This document shows, piece by piece, positions 51,636 to 62,219 of a DNA stretch of 64,000 nt. The stretch is from positions 372,001-436,000 of the forward strand of contig NZ_FUHN01000006.1 in assembly GCF_900155555.1 (NCBI RefSeq), written 5' to 3'. Position 1 is the stretch's first letter. Each line of letters begins with the position of its first letter. The translations under genes were made by a program, and so were the position numbers. Origin of the DNA: Mobilibacterium timonense. Its GTDB lineage: Bacteria > Bacillota > Clostridia > Peptostreptococcales > Anaerovoracaceae. Under the pieces are notes generated by a model. That model did no database searches, was not told the DNA's origin, and saw nothing but the letters and a program-made list of their open reading frames with translations.

Positions 51636-54600
51636 ATGTCCGAGATGAAATTCAAATATACGATTCAGCAGTATCAGTCAGATGCGGTCGATAGTGTAGT
51701 TAAAGTGTTTGCTGGCCAGCCTTTTAGTGATCACGTTCATTACAGGATGGATACGGGGAATGATTCGAATAGCAGTAGTTTGCTCAGTACCTTGTCTCCA
51801 GAGGAATTGAGCGCTGGAAATATCGGTGGGATAAGGTCTGAGCTGGGCTTTTCCAATGCGCCGGTGGCATTAAGCAATGTGCAACTGGTGAAGAATATCC
51901 AGGATGTACAGAATGAGAATAACATCAAAAGATCCACTGCACTGGCAAAGCATCTTGGTGCCTGCTCTCTTGATGTTGAGATGGAGACCGGTACTGGAAA
52001 GACCTATGTGTACATCAAAACCATGTTTGAGCTGAATCGTCAGTATGGCTGGAGCAAATTCATCGTTGTTGTTCCTTCCATTGCAATTCGTGAAGGTGTT
52101 CAGAAGAGTTTCCAGACCATGCAGGATCACTTCATGGAACTCTACGGAAAGAAGGCACGTTTTTTCGTTTACAATTCCAAGAACCTGGCTGATATAGACA
52201 ACTTCAGCTCCAGTGCAGATCTATCTGTCATGATAATCAATGTTCAGGCCTTCAATGCCAGAGGCAAGGATGCCAGAAGAATACGAATGGAACTGGATGA
52301 GTTTGGCAGCCGTAGGCCTATGGATGTTATTCAGGCCAACAGGCCGATAGTGATATTGGACGAACCACAGAAAATGGGCGGGACTAAGACGCAAGAGTCA
52401 CTAAAGGAATTTGATCCTCTTTTTACATTGAATTACTCTGCGACCCATAAGGAACATCACGACCTGGTGTACGTCCTGGATGCCATGGACGCATACCAGA
52501 AGAAGCTGGTAAAGAAAATAGAAGTCAAAGGCTTTGACATTAAGAACCTCCGCGGGACCGATGGATATCTTTTCCTGGAGAACATTGTTATATCACCGAA
52601 AAAGCCACCGATGGCGAGACTGGAATTTGAGATCGGATATGACAAGTCTATCAACAGGGAAACGCGGATCTTGGGCGAAGATGATGATCTCTACTCTCTT
52701 TCCAAAGGAATGGAACAATACAAAGGTTATCATATCAATGAAATAGACCCGATCCACGGCAAGGTAACGTTTACGAATGGCGTTGAGATCCATACCGGAG
52801 AGGTGATGGGTGACGTAAGCGAAAAGGACATCCGCCGTGTGCAGATCCGGGAGACTATTCGGTCTCATTTTGAAAAAGAAAGAGAACTGTACGATCGCGG
52901 GATAAAAACTCTTTCACTTTTCTTCATAGATAAAGTCGAAAACTACCGCAAATATGACGATGAAGGCAATGAAATTAATTCTGAATATGGACAGATGTTT
53001 GAAGAAGAATATCTGTCGATACTGAACGAAAATGTCACAATATTAGATACACCTTATGACCGTTATCTGAATGGGATAGATGTTCACGAAACACATGCCG
53101 GGTACTTCAGCATTGACAAGAAGGGCCATAAGGTGGACTCCAAGATAAAGAGGGGCACTGATGTCAGTGACGATGAATCAGCTTACGAACTGATCTTGAA
53201 GGACAAAGAGAGATTGCTTTCTCTCGATAATCCGGTACGCTTTATCTTTTCCCATTCAGCACTTCGGGAAGGCTGGGATAATCCGAATGTTTTCCAGATA
53301 TGTACGCTTAAGCACGGGGGAGACAGCACGACAAATAAACGGCAGGAAGTGGGTCGTGGACTCAGGATCTGTGTCGACCAGTCTGGTGACCGGATGGATG
53401 AACAGGTCCTGGGATCCGAGGTGCAGGATGTAAACAAGCTCACAGTGATAGCCAGTGAAGGGTATAAAGATTTTGTAGCAGGCCTGCAGAGGGAAATAAA
53501 GGAAGACCTTTACGATCGCCCAACGAAGGCTTCACCAGAGTATTTCATTGGAAAGCGTGTGAAGCTCGGAAACGATGTCGTTACAGTTTCGGATGATCAG
53601 GGACGTGCTATTTATCGTTATCTGATCAAGAACGATTACGTCGATGAAGATGATCATGTTTCCGAAAAATACCGTACAGACGCAGAGAATAATGCTCTTG
53701 CAGAACTTCCGGATAAGGTGAAGAATATAGCACCAGCCGTTCATGCTCTCATCAGGGGAATTTTCGATGAACATGCACTTGAGGATATGATCGAAGACGG
53801 TCATACAACAAAAGTTCCAGAGAACAAATTAAATGAGAATTTTTACAAGAAGGAATTCCAGACGCTTTGGAACTACATCAACCATAAATATAGTTATACT
53901 GTGCACTTCGACAGCGATGAATTGATACAAAAGTCGATCGAAAATATCAACAGCAAGCTCGTTGTTGCAAAACTTCAATACACGGTGACAAAGGGGATAC
54001 AGGGAGATGACTGGTCTTCTTCAACCGTAAAAGACGGAGAAGGTTTTTATGCTAATGAAAAACGCACGTTTGAGTTGAATCGTGCTGAAACAAGTCAGGT
54101 GAGATACGATCTTATCGGAAAAATAAGCGGTGGGACTCACCTTACCAGGCGTACTGTCTCCAGGATCCTTCAGGGGATCTCTGCTGAGAAGTTCTACATG
54201 TACAGGAATAACCCTGAGGAGTTCATCACAAAGGTGACCAAGCTGATAAACGAACAGAAAGCTACCATGATCGTAGACGATATAACCTACAACAAGACGG
54301 AAGGAACATACGAGTCGACGATTTTTACTGCGGAAAAGAACAAAGATTTTTCAAAGGCTTATCCTGCAAAGAAAAACGTTCAGGACTATGTCTTTGCCGA
54401 CGGTACTGCGGAAAAATCTGTTGAACGGAAATTCGCAGAAGAGATGGACCTAGATGATAAGGTGGTCGTGTATGCGAAGCTGCCGAGAGGCTTCCAGATA
54501 CCTACGCCGGTGGGAAACTATGCGCCAGACTGGGCGATAGCATTCCAGAAGGGTACGGTGAAGCACATTTACTTTGTAGCTGAGACGAAGGGCACGATGG

Positions 54601-54740
54601 ATAGCATGGAGCTTCGTCCGATTGAGCAGGCAAAGATTAAGTGTGCAAAAAAGCTGTTTAATGAAATATCCACCGAAGACGTTGTATACGGACAGGTGAA
54701 GACTTACCAGGATTTGATAAATGTGATGGATTCGATATAG
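51636..54740 (+). CDS. Type III restriction subunit (Res)
   Basis: 1034 residues: a superfamily 2 ATPase that translocates or slides on DNA, plus a nuclease domain. Walker A METGTGKTYVYIKTM is near 117, a DEPQ form of the DEAD box near 240, motif V SALREGWDNPNVFQ near 543 and motif VI RQEVGRGLRIC near 568. The C-terminal nuclease shows VGNYAPDWAIAF and VAETKG near 965-985, the PD...ExK site. AGGAAGG lies nine bases before the ATG. It closes the cassette; Mod and Res would form the type III complex, while the helicase, DUF4391 and DUF1016 proteins are additional. No frameshift or missing motif is seen, so the system looks active. Confidence 0.93.
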   Translation: MSEMKFKYTIQQYQSDAVDSVVKVFAGQPFSDHVHYRMDTGNDSNSSSLLSTLSPEELSAGNIGGIRSELGFSNAPVALSNVQLVKNIQDVQNENNIKRSTALAKHLGACSLDVEMETGTGKTYVYIKTMFELNRQYGWSKFIVVVPSIAIREGVQKSFQTMQDHFMELYGKKARFFVYNSKNLADIDNFSSSADLSVMIINVQAFNARGKDARRIRMELDEFGSRRPMDVIQANRPIVILDEPQKMGGTKTQESLKEFDPLFTLNYSATHKEHHDLVYVLDAMDAYQKKLVKKIEVKGFDIKNLRGTDGYLFLENIVISPKKPPMARLEFEIGYDKSINRETRILGEDDDLYSLSKGMEQYKGYHINEIDPIHGKVTFTNGVEIHTGEVMGDVSEKDIRRVQIRETIRSHFEKERELYDRGIKTLSLFFIDKVENYRKYDDEGNEINSEYGQMFEEEYLSILNENVTILDTPYDRYLNGIDVHETHAGYFSIDKKGHKVDSKIKRGTDVSDDESAYELILKDKERLLSLDNPVRFIFSHSALREGWDNPNVFQICTLKHGGDSTTNKRQEVGRGLRICVDQSGDRMDEQVLGSEVQDVNKLTVIASEGYKDFVAGLQREIKEDLYDRPTKASPEYFIGKRVKLGNDVVTVSDDQGRAIYRYLIKNDYVDEDDHVSEKYRTDAENNALAELPDKVKNIAPAVHALIRGIFDEHALEDMIEDGHTTKVPENKLNENFYKKEFQTLWNYINHKYSYTVHFDSDELIQKSIENINSKLVVAKLQYTVTKGIQGDDWSSSTVKDGEGFYANEKRTFELNRAETSQVRYDLIGKISGGTHLTRRTVSRILQGISAEKFYMYRNNPEEFITKVTKLINEQKATMIVDDITYNKTEGTYESTIFTAEKNKDFSKAYPAKKNVQDYVFADGTAEKSVERKFAEEMDLDDKVVVYAKLPRGFQIPTPVGNYAPDWAIAFQKGTVKHIYFVAETKGTMDSMELRPIEQAKIKCAKKLFNEISTEDVVYGQVKTYQDLINVMDSI

Positions 54741-54811
54741 ATGGAGGAAAAAATATTCGTTCTGGAGAATAACTCTATCTGGAAAGTGGAGAAGCGATAG
54801 GAGTCTGTTTT

Positions 54812-57800
54812 ATGAGTTTTACGGACAAAATTAGGCGACTGAGAAATGCAAAAAATAATACGCCGCAAAAGATCCAATGCGACGAGAATTATCGTGCACT
54901 AACTCCAAAAGACGATATACAGAACGGGCATGAATATTTAGCTGCTCTTGACTGGGCAATTGATAATGATGATATTCGTAATATAGCCATATCTGGTCCC
55001 TATGGATCAGGGAAAAGTAGTGTCATAAGAACTTACTTTAATACTAGAGAGAGAAAGCCTGCAATAATTATTTCTTTAGCGGCTTTCAATCTGGAGAGTA
55101 TAGGAGTTGAAAATGACAAAGAACTAGAAGAAGAACTGGAAATCGGCATATTAAAACAACTCTTCTATCATGTTCGTGCGAATAGGATTCCGAAAAGCCG
55201 CTACAGGAAACTACAGCCTGATAATAAAATTAAAGATGTTTTTATTGGTTTTTTTACTGAGATTCTGTTGCTTTCTCTGTTACTATTTTTTTCTCCACGA
55301 CGAGTAAGTCTGTTTATTGAATCACTAAACAGACTTGAGGGATATTTGGGTGCAATTGTAGTTGTTCTTGCCTTGGCTGCTGTGTGGGGTGCCTGCTTCG
55401 CTGCCATAAGATGGTTTGGACGAGGTACTGGTGTCAAAGAAATTAGTATTTTGAATAAAGCCTCTTTCAAGAATGGGGAGGGAGAAGCAGAAGAGTCGGT
55501 TTTCAATCGGAATATTGATGAAATATTATATTTTTTTGAAGTAACAGGATACCAGTTAGTGGTCTTTGAAGATTTGGACCGATTTAATAATACAAATATT
55601 TTTGTGCAGTTGAGAGATTTGAATAATCTTCTCAACAATTATGAAGGGATAGATGAAAAAATTGTTTTCATATACGCAATAAAGGATAATATGTTTCAAA
55701 AGGAGGGGGAACGAACTAAGTTTTTCGATTTCATCATCCCAATTATCCCTTACATTAGTTCTACAAACTCTGGTGAAATATTGCGACATGAACTCCAGTT
55801 TGATGAAGAAAAAAATGCAAGCCGTCTTTATGATATTTCTGGTAAATTTATATCTTTGATTTCTCCATACATAAGTGATATGCGAGTTTTGAAATGCATC
55901 TGTAACGAGTTCATCATATTCAAGAATACTCTCAAAGGTAATCAACATCTGGATTTGAACGATACTCAGATGTTTTCCTTGATAGTATTTAAAAACCTTT
56001 ATCCTAATGACTTTGCTCAACTAGAGAATGAATCAAATGATAGCATTGTTCGTAAAGCTTTTTTCGACAAAAGAAAATATTTCTATGAAAAGGAAGTTCA
56101 TTTGAAAGAGAAGCAACAAGAACAAGAAGCTATTATTAATAGGGTGAAAGATGAAAATTTAAGAAGTATTAGAGAATTAAAGATAGTACTTTTTAGTTCG
56201 CTAGTAAAAAACAATGGCTGTATTATTTCCATAACATGTGATGGAGTTAGATATTCATACTCGAAATTATTGGATGATGGTTTTGATATCAATATTCTAA
56301 AAGGAAAAATCTTGGAAGTAAACTATTATCCATTAGACAACGGTTATCAGAGAAGTTTAATGGTCGATGATATTGAAAAAGAGATAATAGATAATGGTGG
56401 TGATTTTTTTGAACGGATCAGTCAACTGAAAAGAGGCTTTGAAAATTGTAAGGAAGAGGCAAAAGGGAAGATTGAAGATTTTGAACGACTGATGAATACA
56501 CTGCATACATATTCAATTCGTCAAATGTTTGAACAATTTGGCACAGATTTCTTGAGTGAAGATGTAAAAGAGAATGATCTTCTAATTTTCCTGTTGAGAA
56601 ATGGATTTGTAGATGAGAACTATACTGACTATATTAATTATTTTCATCCAAACAGTATTTCCAAAGATGAAATGAATTTTGTTCTAGCAGTGCGAAATCA
56701 TAGATCAGAATTGGAATATGAATATCCATTAAATAATGTTTCACGGGTATTTGAAAAATTACAAGACTATGAATTCGAACAGGAAGAAGTTTTGAACTTT
56801 GATCTTATTGATTATGTATTGGAAAGTAAAACCGGATCTCCTGCTGAGAATTTGCTTGTAAAACAACTTTCAAATCATTCTCAAAGTAGCATGACTTTTG
56901 TAAAAGCATACGTTGAGAGAGGTAATAATGAAGGACGTTTATTAAAGCTCTTGTGCCATGAAAATGATAGATTATGGGAAGATATTTGCGAAGATACAGG
57001 GATTTCAATAGATACAAGATATAAGTATTTGAGCACGATTCTTTTGCATGCCGACATTGATGACATTGTAGCACAGGATAAAACAGAAAATGGTGAGAGA
57101 CCGTTAACAGACTTTTTCCTGACACATCCTGATGTTCTGGAAAGGCTAAAAGACGTAACAGAGAAGAAAATTATTCAGATAATTGATACATTGAAAATAA
57201 ACTTCATAAATCTTGAAACTGCCAATCTCCCAGAGCGTGTTAACGAACACATCTTTGGAAACTGTCACTATAAACTAAATGAAGTAATGATAAGACAATT
57301 AGTAAATTGGATAAAACCTGAGTTTGTGGAAGATTTGAAAAGGAAAAATTACACAACTGTGCTGACCATTGATTATCAACCATTGACTAATTATGTTCAT
57401 GAATATTTCGATGACTATATTCGTAATTTGGTAATAGGTGTTGAGTCGAATACAGAGGAAGATAGCAGTGCAGTTGAAAATATTCTTGAAAGGCTATTCC
57501 CTGATAATCTCGAATTAGCACTTTCAGTACTGAATAAGGAAAAAATCGTTTGGAATAGCATTGAAGACTGTTGCGTAAACATTTCGGGAAATGATTATGA
57601 GTATAAACAGAAAATCTGGGACTATCTATTTGAGAACAATCAGATAAGCTGTACTTGGGATAATATTGAATCTTATTTTAATGAGTATGGAGAAAGCGAA
57701 ACGTGGCTGAGCTATATCATTGATAATGTTGATCTACTTACTTCTGATGTAGCAAATTTCGAAATTTCGAATGATGTGAAAGATGCACTCCTTGATGCAG

Positions 57801-58492
57801 AATTATCAGTAGAAGCATTCCGAAAAATTGTCAAAGGGATTCATTTTGAAATACATGACACAGTACTAAGTCGGTTCGACACTATGAAAATCCGTGTGCT
57901 AATTGAAGAACAAATATTACCATTTGATCCGATGTATTGGTCAGAGATGGAATCGGTATCAAATGAATTAAGAGTTTTATATGCAAAAAAAAATAATCGA
58001 ACCTTTATTAAATATATAGACAAATTAAATCTTACAGTCGATGAAGTGAATCAATTGATCAAAGTTGATGAATTTGATAATAGTGAAAAACGTACTATTT
58101 TAAAGAAAATTAATTCAGCAAATGTTGATGCTGAAACAGCACAAATCATTGAAAGAGCAACTTTTGATATTCCTAAGGAATATGTAAATGCGGCGTGGCA
58201 GTTACTTTCGTATGATGAGAAAAAAGAGTTGTTACTCAATCATATCAAAGTGTTTGAAAATGATGAGCTATCAGAGTTGTTCAGTCAATTAGGGCCGGAA
58301 TATGAACCACTTGTTGAAAGGAGACGTCACAAATATACTTTAGATTATTCGGATTATAATAGGAAACTGCTTGAAAAGTTGAGGCGATGCGGCTATATAA
58401 CTAGTTCAAATGAATCTTGGACTGATGATATAGACAAAGAGTTGTCAGGAAAGAAAAAAATATTGACTGGATATGTTAAGGATGCTAGGTAG
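54812..58492 (+). CDS. YobI-like membrane P-loop NTPase
   Basis: 1226 residues. The N-terminal ~360 residues match YobI/KAP-type NTPases: YRALTPKDDIQNGHEYLAALDWAI at the start, Walker A GPYGSGKSS near 62-70, two hydrophobic segments (about 148-170 and 180-205) inserted in the domain, and Walker B LVVFEDLDRF near 250. The rest is a long helical region of unknown fold, as in large STAND-like or KAP defence ATPases. Its DNA is much more AT-rich than the left half of the window, a sign of horizontal arrival. The ATG is preceded only by GATAGGAGTC. It follows res after 71 bases. KAP-type NTPases are found in several phage-defence systems, and a membrane-linked abortive response is a reasonable guess. 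Confidence 0.85.
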   Translation: MSFTDKIRRLRNAKNNTPQKIQCDENYRALTPKDDIQNGHEYLAALDWAIDNDDIRNIAISGPYGSGKSSVIRTYFNTRERKPAIIISLAAFNLESIGVENDKELEEELEIGILKQLFYHVRANRIPKSRYRKLQPDNKIKDVFIGFFTEILLLSLLLFFSPRRVSLFIESLNRLEGYLGAIVVVLALAAVWGACFAAIRWFGRGTGVKEISILNKASFKNGEGEAEESVFNRNIDEILYFFEVTGYQLVVFEDLDRFNNTNIFVQLRDLNNLLNNYEGIDEKIVFIYAIKDNMFQKEGERTKFFDFIIPIIPYISSTNSGEILRHELQFDEEKNASRLYDISGKFISLISPYISDMRVLKCICNEFIIFKNTLKGNQHLDLNDTQMFSLIVFKNLYPNDFAQLENESNDSIVRKAFFDKRKYFYEKEVHLKEKQQEQEAIINRVKDENLRSIRELKIVLFSSLVKNNGCIISITCDGVRYSYSKLLDDGFDINILKGKILEVNYYPLDNGYQRSLMVDDIEKEIIDNGGDFFERISQLKRGFENCKEEAKGKIEDFERLMNTLHTYSIRQMFEQFGTDFLSEDVKENDLLIFLLRNGFVDENYTDYINYFHPNSISKDEMNFVLAVRNHRSELEYEYPLNNVSRVFEKLQDYEFEQEEVLNFDLIDYVLESKTGSPAENLLVKQLSNHSQSSMTFVKAYVERGNNEGRLLKLLCHENDRLWEDICEDTGISIDTRYKYLSTILLHADIDDIVAQDKTENGERPLTDFFLTHPDVLERLKDVTEKKIIQIIDTLKINFINLETANLPERVNEHIFGNCHYKLNEVMIRQLVNWIKPEFVEDLKRKNYTTVLTIDYQPLTNYVHEYFDDYIRNLVIGVESNTEEDSSAVENILERLFPDNLELALSVLNKEKIVWNSIEDCCVNISGNDYEYKQKIWDYLFENNQISCTWDNIESYFNEYGESETWLSYIIDNVDLLTSDVANFEISNDVKDALLDAELSVEAFRKIVKGIHFEIHDTVLSRFDTMKIRVLIEEQILPFDPMYWSEMESVSNELRVLYAKKNNRTFIKYIDKLNLTVDEVNQLIKVDEFDNSEKRTILKKINSANVDAETAQIIERATFDIPKEYVNAAWQLLSYDEKKELLLNHIKVFENDELSELFSQLGPEYEPLVERRRHKYTLDYSDYNRKLLEKLRRCGYITSSNESWTDDIDKELSGKKKILTGYVKDAR

Positions 58493-58575
58493 TGAAATGT
58501 CGGAGCATTCGACAAAATAATAATATAGATAGGTGCTTTTATTTTTATCATGAGCAAAATGCTAGAGGAGTTAAA

Positions 58576-60315
58576 ATGTCAAAATTAAACATAGATCAAC
58601 AGACAGTAAAAGAACTGTTTTCAAACAAAAAATCTGATTTTCTGATTCCTGACTATCAAAGACCATACGCTTGGGGAGATGCGGAATGTGAAACACTATG
58701 GGATGATATTTTTGCTTTCGCTTTTCCGGATGATGATTATTCGAAGTTTGATAGTGACAATGATGAGTATTTTTTGGGACCAATTGTTACATTCAAGAAT
58801 GAAAATAAAAAGCTTGAAATAATTGATGGGCAACAGAGATTAACAACATTGATGCTTTTACTGCGTGCATTCTATTCTTTTTTTGGAGCGATGAAAGATT
58901 CAAATTCAAAAAAAACGGCTGATGATATTGCTAAATGCATCTGGAAAACAGATGAGTTCGGCACGCCTAATATGGATGCCTTAAAAATCGATTCGGAGGT
59001 ATCGTCGGATATTGACAAAGATGAGTTCTTAACACTGTTAAAATCTGGAACAGTAAATAACAATATGAAAAGTATTTATGCGCAAAATTACAGATTCTTT
59101 TTAGATTGCATAGAAGGATTTAAAAATAGTTATCCTACTTATTTTCCGTATTTTCCAAATAGGATCATGAATAACTGTATTCTCTTGCCTATAGAGGCTG
59201 AGTCACAGGATACAGCATTGACAATTTTTTCCACATTGAATGACAGGGGGAAACCTTTATCAGACACAGATATATTTAAGGCGCAGATGTATAAATGCTT
59301 TAAGGAAGCGGGCAAAAAAGATGAATTTGTTAAAAGATGGAAAGCGCTAGAAGATGTGTCTAATAGGATCTTTAAAGTAACGACGGGATCTCCAATGGAT
59401 GAACTTTTCACACGTTATATGTATTATGAGCGTGCGAAGCAGGGAATAAAGAATACAACAACTGAGGCTTTAAGAAAATTTTATGAGAAGGACAATTATC
59501 GTTTGTTGAAAAATAATGAAACACTTGAAAATTTAGAGTCATTGGCTGACTTCTGGGAGAAGATCGACCGGCTGGATGATAGTTTGTCAGATGAGGTACT
59601 GCGAGCACTTGAAGTGCTTCAGTATGCTCCAAATGGTATGTGGACCTATCTTCTATCAGTTTATTATATGCACAATCGAAAAAAAGATGGTTCGATAGAT
59701 GAAAAACAACTGTGTGAATTTCTTGATAAAATTACAGCCTTCATTTGGGCTTATGCACTTTTGAGACCTGGTGTTAATGCACTGAGATCTCCAGCATATC
59801 CAGAAATGATCAAAATAGTGACTGATAAACAAGTCGATTTTGCGGAGTTTAAATTTAATGAGTCGGATGTTCGTAATTCTTTGAATAATTATACATTTTC
59901 CAATGGGCGGCCAATAACAAAATCTATTCTAGCTTGGTGGTTATTTCAAAATCCAAATCAGGAACTTGTTCCCATGAATACCATATTGGAGATAGAGCAT
60001 ATTTACTCGAAAAAGAGAGAGGATAATGAAAAGAGCTTGAAAAATCCAAATAATATCGAATCATTGGGTAATAAAGCATTATTAGAGAAAGGAATAAATA
60101 TTCGAGCATCAGATTATCGGTTTAGCGATAAAAAGAAATACTACGAAGGATTTACAACAGGAAAAGGAAAAGTGAAATCTCCTACAATTAATGTTGAGTT
60201 GCGGGAAATAGCAAATAATAAAAAGGATTTTACAGAATCAGAAATAACAACTCGCGAAAAAATAATTGTTGATAGTTTTATTGACTACTTAAAGAAGAAT
60301 GATCTTATTAAGTAA
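58576..60315 (+). CDS. GmrSD-type restriction protein (DUF262 plus HNH/DUF1524)
   Basis: 579 residues. DUF262 lies at the N-terminus with DYQRPYAWG (about 25) and IIDGQQRLTTLMLL (about 85), the ParB/sulfiredoxin-like NTP-binding motif. A DUF1524-like HNH nuclease is at the C-terminus with LEIEHIYSKKR near 472 and NNIESLGNKALLEK near 490. In the E. coli type IV enzyme GmrSD these two domains cut glucosyl-hydroxymethylcytosine DNA; the fused single-chain form is common. Start chosen at 58576, where AGAGGAG lies seven bases upstream, not at the longer in-frame ATG at 58492. AT-rich like the YobI gene. It can act alone against modified phage DNA, so it complements the type III system. Confidence 0.9.
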   Translation: MSKLNIDQQTVKELFSNKKSDFLIPDYQRPYAWGDAECETLWDDIFAFAFPDDDYSKFDSDNDEYFLGPIVTFKNENKKLEIIDGQQRLTTLMLLLRAFYSFFGAMKDSNSKKTADDIAKCIWKTDEFGTPNMDALKIDSEVSSDIDKDEFLTLLKSGTVNNNMKSIYAQNYRFFLDCIEGFKNSYPTYFPYFPNRIMNNCILLPIEAESQDTALTIFSTLNDRGKPLSDTDIFKAQMYKCFKEAGKKDEFVKRWKALEDVSNRIFKVTTGSPMDELFTRYMYYERAKQGIKNTTTEALRKFYEKDNYRLLKNNETLENLESLADFWEKIDRLDDSLSDEVLRALEVLQYAPNGMWTYLLSVYYMHNRKKDGSIDEKQLCEFLDKITAFIWAYALLRPGVNALRSPAYPEMIKIVTDKQVDFAEFKFNESDVRNSLNNYTFSNGRPITKSILAWWLFQNPNQELVPMNTILEIEHIYSKKREDNEKSLKNPNNIESLGNKALLEKGINIRASDYRFSDKKKYYEGFTTGKGKVKSPTINVELREIANNKKDFTESEITTREKIIVDSFIDYLKKNDLIK

Positions 60316-60659
60316 AATTAAACTCCAATTAATGAAAATAGTATTGATGATTACGAGTCATGCATAGTACGCAAATATTTTGTGAATATGTCCATTTTAT
60401 TCCTCTAATCGGGAATTCACTTTTCTATTGCCTGACGGATGAATGTTGCTGTGATTTTACATAAAATGACTTCTACTGGATTCAAGACAAGGATTGGTAT
60501 TATCCTGAGGTAGCGCATCACGTTTGCTCTAGCCTCCCCGCATAAGCTGGCCCGGCTACACGATTTTTTTCCGGGTCTGCCTGCGAGGACACCCAAATCT
60601 TTAAATACTATGCAGTTACGATGATCTTCTCGAGTGTGTTTTAATAAAGGTGTAAGTCC
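60316..60659. other. Intergenic gap in the defence island
   Basis: 344 bases, AT-rich at first. A CCCGG...CCGGG stem with seven T residues in its loop is present around 60551-60575. I see no gene and no clear promoter. Confidence 0.45.
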
Positions 60660-62183
60660 ATGGCATCAAACAAAGCGATACACGATTTCGCAATCAAGTA
60701 TCATAATCTCTTTTCAAATCCACAGGCGTCGGAAAACGCTGTGACTTCCACTTTTGGCGAGGACTGCCAGGCTCTCGGTTTCGATCTGTATACTGGTGAA
60801 GACCTTCAGAATGCTTTTCCGGATCTTGATATGGAAGATGCTGAGAAACTTAAAGAGGTTATTGACAGTATCTCAGATGCGCAGCTTCTTGGATCTGCCA
60901 TCTATTCGAAGTGGTGGAACATCCTTCGCCGGGATTTTACGAAAGAGGAATGCGGCTTTCTCAGCCTTGAAAACAGAGGCTGGTTCATCGTTGCCCTGAC
61001 AAGGCTGGCAGTTCTTTCGGACGGCGAAAGCCCGTTTGTTTTCAGGGGATCACTCAAGAGAGCCAGAATTATTTCCAATAATATCTGCGATTGGCCGGAG
61101 CCGCATCCGGGTGATGAAATAGAGCAGCGTATCTCGATAACAGAAGGAAAAGGGATATGGCTGACCCGCTATCGTTATGGCGGTCCGGATGACAGGCTGC
61201 AATTGATGAGAAGGGAAAAGATCCGAACTGAAGACGCCGTTTTAAAAGACATTCTGAACGCGATCACCATAGGTTTTGAAGATCATGTCAATGACTTTGA
61301 GCTGGATGTTGGCTCCTGGACCATCGAGCTTACAGATGAGGAAGGGAAGGTCACGAAATTAAAAGGTTCGCTGGTCCCAAATGCTTTTGATGGCCTTTCC
61401 GACTATATCAGGGAGCGATTGAACAGAGATGATCTGTTCCTGTTCGATGGAAACCCGGATCATGTCGACCAGATAGAAATGACATATGACCGTCATCAGG
61501 AGTTCGAGGTGGATGATCATGCAGATCCTGAGCAGCCATATGCGATCTGGGATTACCATGAAGAGCTCAAAATCAGCAGGGATACGGAGACTGTTGAGCT
61601 CTACAGACAGATATTTTCTGACTGCGATGTGCGAAATACATATCATATTGCAGGGGGAGTTTCGGATTTTCTCGATAGTCTGGAGCCATATGCGCTTTCC
61701 GAGGCGGAAGGAAACCCGCCGGATGTTTTTGTAGATCCATTTCGCACGGAAAAATATAAGATCACCGTGACTACCAGGCGCGCAGGAACGCGGGAGATAT
61801 CTGGGCTATTTGATAAAAAAGGACTGCCGAAAGACTGGCCGGAGTTTTCCCAGCGCCTCCTTGATTTCCTCTTGTATTACGGGCTGGGCGAGATCTTCGA
61901 CGAACGCGCATATGGCAAGGTCCGCAGGAGAGCTGGTGATCTGATCTTCTGCAACGTCGTTTTCACAGATGGAGGCAAGGAATACTGTTATTTGTCTCAT
62001 GAAGATCACGATGTTGGCGACCTGGTGGTCGTGCCTGCGGGAAAAGACGACCATGAGGCCGTCGTCAGGATCGAGTCGGTGGAGTATCACCCGGCGGAAG
62101 AGGCACCATATCCGCTCGATAAGATCAAGATAATCATCAGAAATTTTGACAGAGAAAGGGATCTGGAACTGATACAGGACTAG
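60660..62183 (+). CDS. Unrecognised 507-residue protein of the defence island
   Basis: I cannot assign a family. The N-terminal third (1-150) is helical and acidic (AIHDFAIKYHNLF, SAIYSKWWNILRRDF). The middle is mixed alpha/beta with many acidic residues. The last ~70 residues look like a small beta-barrel (GGKEYCYLSHEDHDVGDLVVVPAG, EAVVRIESVEYH), a module seen at the end of other hypothetical proteins of Firmicutes. No signal peptide, no transmembrane segment, no nuclease motif that I can name. Base composition returns to a middle GC level. No Shine-Dalgarno site is strong before the ATG (AAAGGTGTAAG). The following gene begins 36 bases later, so the two are probably co-transcribed. Confidence 0.72.
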   Translation: MASNKAIHDFAIKYHNLFSNPQASENAVTSTFGEDCQALGFDLYTGEDLQNAFPDLDMEDAEKLKEVIDSISDAQLLGSAIYSKWWNILRRDFTKEECGFLSLENRGWFIVALTRLAVLSDGESPFVFRGSLKRARIISNNICDWPEPHPGDEIEQRISITEGKGIWLTRYRYGGPDDRLQLMRREKIRTEDAVLKDILNAITIGFEDHVNDFELDVGSWTIELTDEEGKVTKLKGSLVPNAFDGLSDYIRERLNRDDLFLFDGNPDHVDQIEMTYDRHQEFEVDDHADPEQPYAIWDYHEELKISRDTETVELYRQIFSDCDVRNTYHIAGGVSDFLDSLEPYALSEAEGNPPDVFVDPFRTEKYKITVTTRRAGTREISGLFDKKGLPKDWPEFSQRLLDFLLYYGLGEIFDERAYGKVRRRAGDLIFCNVVFTDGGKEYCYLSHEDHDVGDLVVVPAGKDDHEAVVRIESVEYHPAEEAPYPLDKIKIIIRNFDRERDLELIQD

Positions 62184-62219
62184 ATTTGCATTTCTGAACG
62201 GGAGAGGAGATCAACCGCT

